Shown: piece after piece, positions 48,292 to 55,438 of the stretch
Numbering within the stretch: position 1 is the stretch's first letter
How the letters are laid out: every line of letters begins with the position of its first letter
From: Streptosporangium subroseum
GTDB lineage: Bacteria; Actinomycetota; Actinomycetes; Streptosporangiales; Streptosporangiaceae
Direction of reading: 5' to 3'
Assembly: GCF_900188345.1 (NCBI RefSeq)
Contig: NZ_FZOD01000002.1
Location: 62,001-126,000 of the forward strand
Length of the DNA: 64,000 bases
Position numbers and translations under genes: made by a program
Notes under the pieces: model-generated
The model's database searches: none
What the model was told of the DNA's origin: nothing
Seen by the model: the letters and a program-made list of their open reading frames with translations, nothing else

Positions 48292-50739
48292 GTGTCGCGG
48301 GTTGTCGTGGTGGGGCACGGGCCGACGTCGCACCGGCTGGTCGAGGCGCTGGTCGACAAGGGATTCGACGGGCGGATCACGGTGTTCGGGGAGGAGCCCC
48401 GGGCGGCGTACGACCGGGTGGCGCTGACCTCCTACCTGGCAGGAAGGAGCGCCGCGGATCTCACCTACCCCCTCCCGGAGGGGGTCGTGCTGCGGCTCTC
48501 CTCCAGGGTCGTCGAGATCGACAGGAAGAACCGGACGGTCGTCACCGCCGACGGCCACGCCGAGCCGTACGACGTGCTGGTGCTGGCCACCGGATCCAGC
48601 CCGTTCGTTCCGCCGGTCCCGGGCAGGGACGCGGAGGGCTGCTTCGTCTACCGGACGATCGACGACCTGGACGCGATCAGGGAGGCCTCCGGGCGGGCCA
48701 CGACCGGCGTTGTCATCGGCGGCGGGCTGCTGGGACTGGAGGCCGCCGACGCGCTGCGCGGGCTTGGCCTGGCGACCCACATCGTGGAGATGGGCGGCTG
48801 GCTGATGCCCCGGCAGGTCGACGAGGGCGGCGGCGCCGTCCTGCGCAACCACGTCGAGGCGCTCGGGCTCAGCGTGCACACCGAGGCGGGGGTGAAGGAG
48901 ATCGTCGCGGGCCCGGACGGGCGGGTCGCGGGCCTGCTCAAGCCGGACGGCCAGACGATCGAGGCACAGGTCGTGGTCTTCTCCGCGGGCATCAGGCCGC
49001 GCGACGAGCTGGCCCGGCAGGCCGGGCTGGAGGTCGGCGGGCGCGGCGGGATCGCCGTGGACGACGGAATGCGCACCGGCGATCCGGCGATCTACGCGGT
49101 GGGGGAGTGCGCCCTGTACGAAGGCACGGTCTACGGGCTGGTCGGGCCGTGCTTCACGATGGCCGAGGTCGCCGCCGACCGCATCCTCGGCGGCGAGGCG
49201 GTCTTCACCCGGGCCGACATGTCCACCAAGCTCAAACTGCTCGGCGTGGAGGTCGCCCAGTTCGGCGCCATGGACGGCGCGCTGAATGTGACCTTCATGG
49301 ATCCGGTGAGCGGGGTCTACCAGAAGTTGTTCGTCAGCGACGACGCCCGCACCCTGCTCGGGGGGATCTGCGTCGGCGACGCCACGCCGTACAACACCCT
49401 CAAGCCCTTCGTCGGCCGGGACCTGCCCGGCGCGCCGGGCGAGCTGCTGTTCACCGGCGGCCCGGCGAGCATGGACCTACCCGACGACGCCCAGGTCTGC
49501 TCCTGCAACAACGTCACCAAGGGCCAGGTGTGCGCGGCCATCGCCGGCAACGGCCTCACCGACGTGGCCGGGATCAAGGACTGCACGCGTGCCGGGACCA
49601 CCTGCGGCAGCTGCCTCCCGATGCTCAAGCAGATCCTGGTCAAGGCGGGCGTCGAGGTCTCCAAGTCGTTGTGCGAGCACTTCGCGCACAGCAGGGCCGA
49701 GCTGTTCGACATCGCCTCGGTGCGGGGCATCACGACGTTCTCCCAGCTCATCGCCGAGCACGGCACCGGGCGTGGCTGCGATGTGTGCAAGCCCGTCGTC
49801 GCCTCGATCCTCGCCTCGCTCGGCAACGGGCACATCCTCGACGGCGAGCAGGCCACCCTGCAGGACACCAACGACCACTTCCTGGCCAACATCCAGCGCA
49901 ACGGCACCTACTCGGTGGTGCCGCGCATCCCCGGCGGGGAGATCACCCCCGACAAGCTGATCGTGATCGGCGAGGTGGCTCGCGACTTCGGCCTCTACAC
50001 CAAGATCACAGGCGGGCAGCGGATCGACCTGTTCGGGGCCCGCGTGGAGCAGCTCCCGCTGATCTGGAGGCGCCTGGTGGACGCCGGGTTCGAGTCCGGC
50101 CACGCGTACGGCAAGGCGTTGCGGACGGTCAAGTCCTGCGTGGGCTCCACCTGGTGCCGGTATGGCGTGCAGGACGCCGTGGGCCTGGCCATCGACCTGG
50201 AGCTGCGTTACCGGGGGCTGCGCTCGCCGCACAAGCTGAAGTCGGCCGTCTCCGGGTGCGCCCGTGAGTGCGCCGAGGCCCGGAGCAAGGACTTCGGCAT
50301 CATCGCCACCGAGCAGGGCTGGAACCTCTATGTGGGCGGCAACGGCGGGTTCACCCCGCGGCACGCCGACCTGTTCGCCGCCGACCTGAGCACCGCCGAG
50401 CTGATCCGGACCATCGACCGGTTCCTGATGTTCTACATCCGCACGGCGGACCGGCTGCAGCGGACCTCGGTCTGGCTGGAGAACCAGGGCCTCGCCTATG
50501 TCAAGGAGGTCATCCTGGAGGACTCCCTCGGGATCTGCGCCGACCTGGACGCCCAGATGGAACGGCACGTCGCCACCTACGCCGACGAGTGGGGCGCGAT
50601 CCTCGAGGATCCGGAGAAGCTGAGGCGTTTTGTCTCCTTCGTCAACGCTCCGGGAACCCCTGACCCCTCCATCGCCTTCGAGACCGAACGTGACCAGGTC
50701 AAGCCGGTCCTGATCCCTCTGGAGGTGGTCCGTTCCTGA
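48292..50739 (+). CDS. nirB: Nitrite reductase [NAD(P)H] large subunit NirB
   Basis: Six-electron reduction of nitrite to ammonium. 815 residues: FAD motif RVVVVGHGPTSHRLVEAL, NAD motif GVVIGGGLLGLEAADAL, a BFD [2Fe-2S] domain (VCSCNNVTKGQVCAAI, TCGSC) with a second short Cys pair GRGCDVCKP, then the sirohaem/[4Fe-4S] domain with KSCVGSTWCRYGVQD and SGCARECAEARSKDFG. GTG at 48292 has GGAAGG 7 nt upstream and gives the usual NirB start. The same frame opens at ATG 48070 in an ATGA overlap, which would add 74 residues made mostly of two 30-residue repeats; which start is used cannot be told from sequence. Confidence 0.94.
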   Translation: MSRVVVVGHGPTSHRLVEALVDKGFDGRITVFGEEPRAAYDRVALTSYLAGRSAADLTYPLPEGVVLRLSSRVVEIDRKNRTVVTADGHAEPYDVLVLATGSSPFVPPVPGRDAEGCFVYRTIDDLDAIREASGRATTGVVIGGGLLGLEAADALRGLGLATHIVEMGGWLMPRQVDEGGGAVLRNHVEALGLSVHTEAGVKEIVAGPDGRVAGLLKPDGQTIEAQVVVFSAGIRPRDELARQAGLEVGGRGGIAVDDGMRTGDPAIYAVGECALYEGTVYGLVGPCFTMAEVAADRILGGEAVFTRADMSTKLKLLGVEVAQFGAMDGALNVTFMDPVSGVYQKLFVSDDARTLLGGICVGDATPYNTLKPFVGRDLPGAPGELLFTGGPASMDLPDDAQVCSCNNVTKGQVCAAIAGNGLTDVAGIKDCTRAGTTCGSCLPMLKQILVKAGVEVSKSLCEHFAHSRAELFDIASVRGITTFSQLIAEHGTGRGCDVCKPVVASILASLGNGHILDGEQATLQDTNDHFLANIQRNGTYSVVPRIPGGEITPDKLIVIGEVARDFGLYTKITGGQRIDLFGARVEQLPLIWRRLVDAGFESGHAYGKALRTVKSCVGSTWCRYGVQDAVGLAIDLELRYRGLRSPHKLKSAVSGCARECAEARSKDFGIIATEQGWNLYVGGNGGFTPRHADLFAADLSTAELIRTIDRFLMFYIRTADRLQRTSVWLENQGLAYVKEVILEDSLGICADLDAQMERHVATYADEWGAILEDPEKLRRFVSFVNAPGTPDPSIAFETERDQVKPVLIPLEVVRS

Positions 50740-50799
50740 TTTCCCTCCGTGACCTCAGATCGCGATCGATGACAGACGAAGGAGAGAGGACTTTTTCCG

Positions 50800-51153
50800 A
50801 TGACCATCCTGCGTGAAGACGTGGAGACGACCTACTGGACCCCGGTCTGCTCCTACACCGACCTGCTCCCCGAGCGCGGCGCCTGCGCACTCGTCGACGA
50901 CCACCAGATCGCGCTGTTCCGGACCTTCGACGGTGAACTGTTCGCCGTCGGCAACCGGGATCCGTTCAGCGGCGCCCAGGTGCTCTCCAGGGGGATCGTG
51001 GGCACCAGGGCGGGCGAGCCCAGCGTCGCCTCTCCCATGCACAAGCAGGTGTTCTCGCTCGTCACCGGGAGGTGCATGGACGACCCGGCGATGGCCGTAC
51101 CGACCTATCCGATTCGCATCCTCGACGGCACCGTAGAGGTGGGCGTGAGATGA
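50800..51153 (+). CDS. nirD: Nitrite reductase small subunit NirD
   Basis: A 117-residue Rieske-fold protein: YWTPVCSYTDLLPERGACALVDD, HQIALFRTFDGELFAVGNRDPFSGAQVLSRGIVG and SPMHKQVFSL. As in other NirD proteins, the cluster-ligand Cys-x-His pairs are absent, so it is a structural partner of NirB. ATG at 50800. Its stop overlaps the ATG of the first mini-ORF at 51150. Confidence 0.94.
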   Translation: MTILREDVETTYWTPVCSYTDLLPERGACALVDDHQIALFRTFDGELFAVGNRDPFSGAQVLSRGIVGTRAGEPSVASPMHKQVFSLVTGRCMDDPAMAVPTYPIRILDGTVEVGVR

Positions 51154-51289
51154 GTTGTCCGCGGAGTGAACGAGGAGTGGTGAGCGACAAATGAATGCGG
51201 AGCGAGCCCGACGCAGTGAGCGCAGTGGCCGGCGAGGGACGAGTTGTCCGCGGAGTGAGCGAGGAGTGGTGAGCGACAAATGAATACTG
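51150..51289 (+). repeat. Duplicated start region with two ATGA-coupled mini-ORFs between nirD and the HemD-like regulator
   Basis: gagttgtccgcggagtga and about 27 further bases occur at 51152 and again at 51241, 89 bp apart, each ending gacaaatgaat. This produces a chain: the nirD stop overlaps the ATG at 51150 (14 codons), whose TGA overlaps the ATG at 51191 (30 codons), whose TGA overlaps the regulator ATG at 51280. Start-to-start distances are 41 and 89 nt, both 2 modulo 3. The mini-peptides share the ending CPRSERGVVSDK. Confidence 0.85.
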
Positions 51290-52449
51290 CCGTGCTGGAC
51301 AGCCCCGTGGGGTCCCCGGAGACCGCCCCCGACGCGTTGGCCGGGTTCACGATCGGGGTCACCGCCACCCGGCGGCGTGAGGAGTTCTGCGCGCTGCTGG
51401 AACGCCGGGGCGCGAGAGTGGTGCGTGCCCCGGCGATCCGGCTGGTGCCACTGGCCGAGGACGCCGAGCTGCTGGCCGCGACCCGTGCCAGCCTGTCGGC
51501 CCCGATCGACGACGTGGTCGTCACCACGGGGGTCGGGTTCCGGGGCTGGATGGCCGCGGCCGAGGGCTGGGGGCTGTCGGTCGACCTCACGGCGCACCTG
51601 ACCGACGCCAGGCTGCTGACCCGCGGGCCCAAGGCGCGCGGCGCGGTCAGGGCCGCGGGGCTGAACGATCACTGGACGCCCTCCACCGAGTCGTGCGAGG
51701 AGGTCAAGCAGCATCTGCTCGCCCAGGACCTGCGGGGCCGCCGCATCGCCGTACAACTGCACGGTGAGCCGCTTACCGGCTTCGTGGCCGAGCTGCGTGA
51801 GGCGGGGGCCGAGGTCATCGAGGTACCGGTCTACCGCTGGCTTCCCTACCGCGACACGTCGCCGCTGCGCCGCCTGATCAGCCAGGCGATCTCCGGAGGG
51901 GTGGACGCGGTCGCCTTCACCAGCGCCCCGGCCGTGCTGGCCATGCTCAACGCGGCCCGCGCCGACGGCCTGGAGGACGCGCTGATCGCGGCCTTCGCCG
52001 GGCCGGTCGTCGCGGCCTGCGTGGGACCCGTCACGGCGGGCCCCCTGGAGGCTCGCGGGGTGCCCACCGTGCTGCCCGACCGTGCCCGCCTGGGCGCGCT
52101 GGCCCGCACACTCGCCCGGCATCTGCCCGAGCACAGCGTCACCCGTCTGGTCGCGGGCGGCCACCAGCTGGAGATCCGCGGTCACGCCGTCGCCGTGGAC
52201 GACGAGCTCAAGCCGCTGCCGCCGGCCCCGATGGCGGTGCTCAAGCGCCTGGCCGACAAGCCCGGCCACGTGGTGGCCCGTTCCGAGCTGCGGACCGTGC
52301 TGCCCGGCGGCGCGTCGCGCGACTCCGCGGAACACGCCGTCGAGATGGCCATCACCCGCCTGCGCCGCGCCCTGGGCCCCTCCGGCATCGTCGAGACGGT
52401 CGTCAAGCGCGGCTACCGCCTGGCCTGCGACCGCGGCGAGGTCATGTGA
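51280..52449 (+). CDS. Uroporphyrinogen-III synthase-like protein fused to OmpR-type winged helix (NnaR-like regulator)
   Basis: A 389-residue protein. Residues about 20-265 form a HemD-type domain (FTIGVTATRRREEFCALLERRGA, VVTTGVGFRGW, AVAFTSAPAVLAMLNA). Residues about 295-385 form a winged-helix DNA-binding domain (PLPPAPMAVLKRLADKPGHVV, SRDSAEHAVEMAITRLRRAL, VKRGYRLAC). The same fusion, NnaR of Streptomyces, activates nitrate/nitrite assimilation genes (known), and its place after nirBD supports that role here. Whether the HemD part still acts enzymatically is open. ATG at 51280 in a mini-ORF overlap. It overlaps the chelatase start. Confidence 0.88.
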   Translation: MNTAVLDSPVGSPETAPDALAGFTIGVTATRRREEFCALLERRGARVVRAPAIRLVPLAEDAELLAATRASLSAPIDDVVVTTGVGFRGWMAAAEGWGLSVDLTAHLTDARLLTRGPKARGAVRAAGLNDHWTPSTESCEEVKQHLLAQDLRGRRIAVQLHGEPLTGFVAELREAGAEVIEVPVYRWLPYRDTSPLRRLISQAISGGVDAVAFTSAPAVLAMLNAARADGLEDALIAAFAGPVVAACVGPVTAGPLEARGVPTVLPDRARLGALARTLARHLPEHSVTRLVAGGHQLEIRGHAVAVDDELKPLPPAPMAVLKRLADKPGHVVARSELRTVLPGGASRDSAEHAVEMAITRLRRALGPSGIVETVVKRGYRLACDRGEVM

Positions 52450-53198
52450 CGACGCTGGTCCTGGCCGGGCACGGGACCCGCAGCGAGCGAGGGGAGGAGA
52501 CACTCGCCAGGCTGCGGGACCTCATCCGGCGGACGCGTCCGGGAACCCGCGTGGAGCAGGCGTTCCTGGAGATCAGCTCACCGTTGCTGGCCGACGTGCT
52601 GCCCGGTCTGCCCGGCCCGGTGGTCGTGGTCCCGCTGCTGCTGGCGGGCGGGTACCACGTCCACATCGACCTGCCCTCGGTGGTGGCGGCGACCAGGCCG
52701 GACGCGGTGGTGGCGGCCCCGCTCGGACCGCACCCGCTGCTCGCCGCCATCCTGGCGAGGAGACTCGCGGGCGCCGGGCTGAGGGTCGCCGACTCGGTGA
52801 TCCTGGGCGCGGCGGGATCGTCCGACCCGGCCGCGCGGGCCGACGTGCGGGCGGCGGCCCGGCTGCTGGCGGTACGGCTCTCGCGCCCGGTCACGGCGGC
52901 CTTCGCCGCGACGGGGACGCCCTCGGTCGGGGAGGCTCTGGAGCGGCTGCGGTCCGGCCCCTCGCCGCGGATCGCCATGGCGTCGTACCTGCTGGCCCCC
53001 GGGTTCTTCCAGGACCGTCTGGAGTCGTCCGGCGCCGACCTGGTCGGCGCCCCCCTGGGGGTGGACGCCGACCTGGCCGCGCTGGTGTGGACCCGATTCG
53101 ATCAGGCCCGCTGGGACTCCAGCCTCAGCTCCCGGACGATCTCCTCGGCGCTGTCGTCCCGGGAGGGGACGAAGTCGACGCCCACGAACATCTCGTAG
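52446..53198 (+). CDS. Sirohydrochlorin chelatase (CbiX/SirB-type)
   Basis: Inserts Fe2+ into sirohydrochlorin to give sirohaem for NirB. 250 residues: LVLAGHGTRSERGEETLARL with the metal-ligand His, VEQAFLEISSPLLADVLPG, VPLLLAGGYHVHIDLP with the second His pair, and a degenerate second half. GTG at 52446 overlaps the upstream stop. The last 32 codons (from about 53102) are antisense to the 3' end of the TetR-type gene and read as Ser/Thr-rich junk (SSLSSRTISSALSS), so the native stop has probably been lost. Confidence 0.88.
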   Translation: MTTLVLAGHGTRSERGEETLARLRDLIRRTRPGTRVEQAFLEISSPLLADVLPGLPGPVVVVPLLLAGGYHVHIDLPSVVAATRPDAVVAAPLGPHPLLAAILARRLAGAGLRVADSVILGAAGSSDPAARADVRAAARLLAVRLSRPVTAAFAATGTPSVGEALERLRSGPSPRIAMASYLLAPGFFQDRLESSGADLVGAPLGVDADLAALVWTRFDQARWDSSLSSRTISSALSSREGTKSTPTNIS

Positions 53199-53698
53199 TA
53201 GGCGTGGCGGAAGCACCCGGCCAGCAGCAGCCGGGCGCTGGCGAGCGGGTCCACCTCCGGTGAGATCCGGCCCGCCCGCTGCTCGGCGGCCAGATAGTCC
53301 GTCAGGGGGACGACCTCCGACATCGGGCCGAGCTCGGTGTCACGCATCGCCTCACGGAAGCGGACGGTGACCGTGGGGGAGGTGAAGGCGGGCAGCGCCG
53401 CCGACTGGACCTCGGAGTAGTAGTCGATGCCCGCCCGTGCGATGGGCAGCAGGTTGTCGCTGACCTTTCCCTTGCCGACGAGGTACATCAGATCGTCGAG
53501 AATGCGGAGCCAGACCGGGAGACGGTCCTGGAGCAGGGCGAGGAACATGTCGACCGCCTGCCCGGGGGTGTTGTCTCTCAGGCGTGGATATGAGGGTGCG
53601 TGCTCGGGGTCCTCACGCTTCATGAATACGGCCATCTCAAGGACGCGGCGTCGCGTTTCCTGTGCTTTCTGGTGCGGGTCGAGATGTGGAGTCGCCAT
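53102..53698 (-). CDS. TetR-family ligand domain lacking the DNA-binding HTH
   Basis: A 198-residue protein. The opening PHQKAQETRRRVLEMAV is the first helix of a TetR protein, but it jumps directly to FMKREDPEHAPSYPRLRD, which in intact relatives follows the HTH and KxxLLEMAV. About 40-45 residues, including the whole helix-turn-helix, are missing in frame. The C-terminal TetR domain (SPTVTVRFREAMRDTEL, SARLLLAGCFRHAYYEMFVG) is intact. ATG at 53698 with AGGG upstream. Either a degenerating regulator or a protein acting only by dimerisation. Its 3' end overlaps the chelatase by 97 bp. Confidence 0.7.
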   Translation of the reverse strand: MATPHLDPHQKAQETRRRVLEMAVFMKREDPEHAPSYPRLRDNTPGQAVDMFLALLQDRLPVWLRILDDLMYLVGKGKVSDNLLPIARAGIDYYSEVQSAALPAFTSPTVTVRFREAMRDTELGPMSEVVPLTDYLAAEQRAGRISPEVDPLASARLLLAGCFRHAYYEMFVGVDFVPSRDDSAEEIVRELRLESQRA

Positions 53699-53719
53699 GG
53701 TCGCCCTAACGTGCGCAGT

Positions 53720-53734
53720 CACATGGACAATGTG
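53720..53734. promoter_or_regulatory. Small palindrome upstream of the TetR-type gene
   Basis: cacat-N5-atgtg lies 22 bp before the start codon. It may be the former auto-operator of this TetR; short arms, so low weight. Confidence 0.3.
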
Positions 53735-53910
53735 TGGCATGGTGATGCGGCCGTTCACCGATGTTTACAGAGCCGTGTTTCTCCTGGTTGTGGAATCGTT
53801 GCAGGCTGGTCATCCAACTTCGGTGTAGCCCCAGACGAACCGGGTGGGCCGATTATTGCCTGGTACCCGTGCGAAAAGCAGGGGCTAACGGTAACTATGT
53901 GCTGTGGGTT

Positions 53911-54765
53911 TCAGCTGTCAGCGTCACGATCACGACGGCGGAGATAGCGCTCGAACTCCGCGGCGATGGCGTCGCCGCTCGCCTCGGGCAGCTCGGCGGC
54001 GTCCTTCCGCTCCTCCAGCTCCTTGACGTATTCCGCCACTTCGCTGTCCTGCGAGGCCAGCTCGTCCACGCCGTGCTCCCAGGCCCTGGACTCCTCGGCC
54101 AGCTCGCCCAGCGGCATCGGGATGTCGAGGAGGTCTTCCATCCGGCTCAGCAGCGCCATGGTGGCCTTGGGATTGGGCGGCTGGGCCACGTAGTGCGGGA
54201 CCGACGCCCACAGCGACACCGCGTGCATCCCGGCGGCTCCGAGGGCGTGCTGGAGCACGCCGACGATGCCGGTCGGCCCCTCGTAGCGGGTCAGCTCCAG
54301 GTTGATCGCCCGGGCCATGCCCTCGTCGGTCGCCGAACCCACGATCGGCACCGGGCGGGTGTGCGGGGAGTCGTTGAGCAGCGCGCCCAGCAGGACCGCC
54401 AGCTCCACTCCCAGCTCCCGGCAGACCACGACGATCTCCTCGCAGAACGCGCGCCACCGCATGTTGGGCTCGATGCCGCGCAGCAGTACGACGTCGCGGT
54501 CGATGCCCGGCGGCCGGGCCACCGACAGCTTGGTGGTCGGCCAGGTGATGGACCTGGTCAGACCCTCGCCCATCTCGACGATGGGGCGCGTCACCTGGAA
54601 GTCGTAGTATTCCTCCGGGTCAAGGGAGACCAGCGGGGTGGCCTTCCACTCGTCCTCGAGATGCGCGATCACTCCGCTCGAGGCCTCGCCCGCGTCGTTC
54701 CACCCCTCGAACGCGGCGATCAGCACCGGGTCGACGAGCTCGGGTAGACCTTCGATTTCGATCAC
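53911..54765 (-). CDS. PAC2-family protein (proteasome-assembly-chaperone fold)
   Basis: A 284-residue protein with the PAC2 pattern: DPVLIAAFEGWNDAGEASSGVIAHL, EEYYDFQVTRP, RDVVLLRGIEPNMRWRAF, LLGALLNDSPHTRPVPIVG, GPTGIVGVLQHALGAAGM, SLWASVPHYVAQPPNPKAT. A charged C-terminal helix (EYVKELEERKDAAELPE) ends the chain. Fold relatives assemble proteasomes in eukaryotes; a role in bacterial proteasome or degradation biology is unproven. GTG at 54765 with GAGGAGG upstream. Confidence 0.9.
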   Translation of the reverse strand: MIEIEGLPELVDPVLIAAFEGWNDAGEASSGVIAHLEDEWKATPLVSLDPEEYYDFQVTRPIVEMGEGLTRSITWPTTKLSVARPPGIDRDVVLLRGIEPNMRWRAFCEEIVVVCRELGVELAVLLGALLNDSPHTRPVPIVGSATDEGMARAINLELTRYEGPTGIVGVLQHALGAAGMHAVSLWASVPHYVAQPPNPKATMALLSRMEDLLDIPMPLGELAEESRAWEHGVDELASQDSEVAEYVKELEERKDAAELPEASGDAIAAEFERYLRRRDRDADS

Positions 54766-54988
54766 GCGCCGCCTCCTCTTTGCCTCGCCGTCCTATTCGG
54801 CTAAGCCTATGCGGTGAGGGGGGCTCCACGTCACCTTCCCGAGGCGGTACGAACGATCAGCACGTCGCGGACCGCGCGCCGGGAGACGGGCGAGAGGCCG
54901 AGCGCGCCGAACGAGGCGTAAAGAGCCCAATAGGCCTGAGGAGGCGGCGATGGAGCCGCCGGCGGCGACGACGAACGGCGCGGTACAC

Positions 54989-55300
54989 GGAGCGGGCCCG
55001 GCGCGTCGGGCGCGATGGCCGGTGGGGCGGGAGTGGCCTGTGCGGCGGATGAGAAGCGGTGGGATGCCGATGGGACGGAGCGGGCCCGGTCATTGACGAG
55101 CGGGGCGGGAGTGGCCCGTGCGGCGGACGAGAAGCGGTGGGATGCCGATGGGACGGAGCGGGCCCGGCCGTTGACGAGCGGGGCGGGAGTGGCCTGTGCG
55201 GCGGACGAGAAGCGGCGAGACGGCGATGGAATGGAGCGGGTCGGGCATCGGTCCGTGAGGTGGGAGTGGCCCGGGCGGCCGACGGGGAGGGAGCGGGTCC
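54989..55300. repeat. 78-bp tandem repeat, about four copies
   Basis: Units starting with ggagcggg occur at 54989, 55077, 55155, 55233 and 55290. The two central periods are exactly 78 bp; the outer ones are 88 and 57. The core includes gcggggcgggagtggcc and gcggacgagaagcgg. Central copies are nearly identical and the edges are decayed. In one plus frame it repeats SGAGVARAADEKRWDADG and neighbours every 26 residues. Confidence 0.85.
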
Positions 55301-55425
55301 GGCGTGGTGAGCGCGGTGGCGGGCGCCCGATGACGTTGGCGTCGGGCCTCTCACGAAGGTGGGCGGGCCTGCCGGACAGGCCGTCCGATCGCGACCTTGG
55401 AGAATAACGTTTGAACTGTTCCCAG

Positions 55426-55431
55426 TAGGCT
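55426..55431 (+). promoter_or_regulatory. -10 box of probably leaderless metH
   Basis: TAGGCT, identical to the mshC box, lies 7 nt before the metH ATG with no Shine-Dalgarno between. Confidence 0.5.
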
Positions 55432-55438
55432 TGGGCCC

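Larger units (their letters stand above)
54766..55438. other. Gene-free repeat region upstream of metH
   Basis: About 670 bases between the divergent PAC2 and metH genes, dominated by the 78-bp tandem repeat at 54989-55300. Open frames cross it on both strands only because the unit is 26 codons and GC-rich. No cobalamin-riboswitch B12-box motif was recognised before metH. Confidence 0.6.

Noticed and set aside
55015-55407. Plus-strand frame encoding 26-residue repeats before metH
   Set aside because: It is open in other frames as well because the unit is 78 bp; no ribosome site, no known domain. Treated as a DNA repeat.
54766-55438. Cobalamin riboswitch upstream of metH
   Set aside because: No B12-box-like consensus was found, and the -10 box 7 nt before the ATG leaves no room for a leader.
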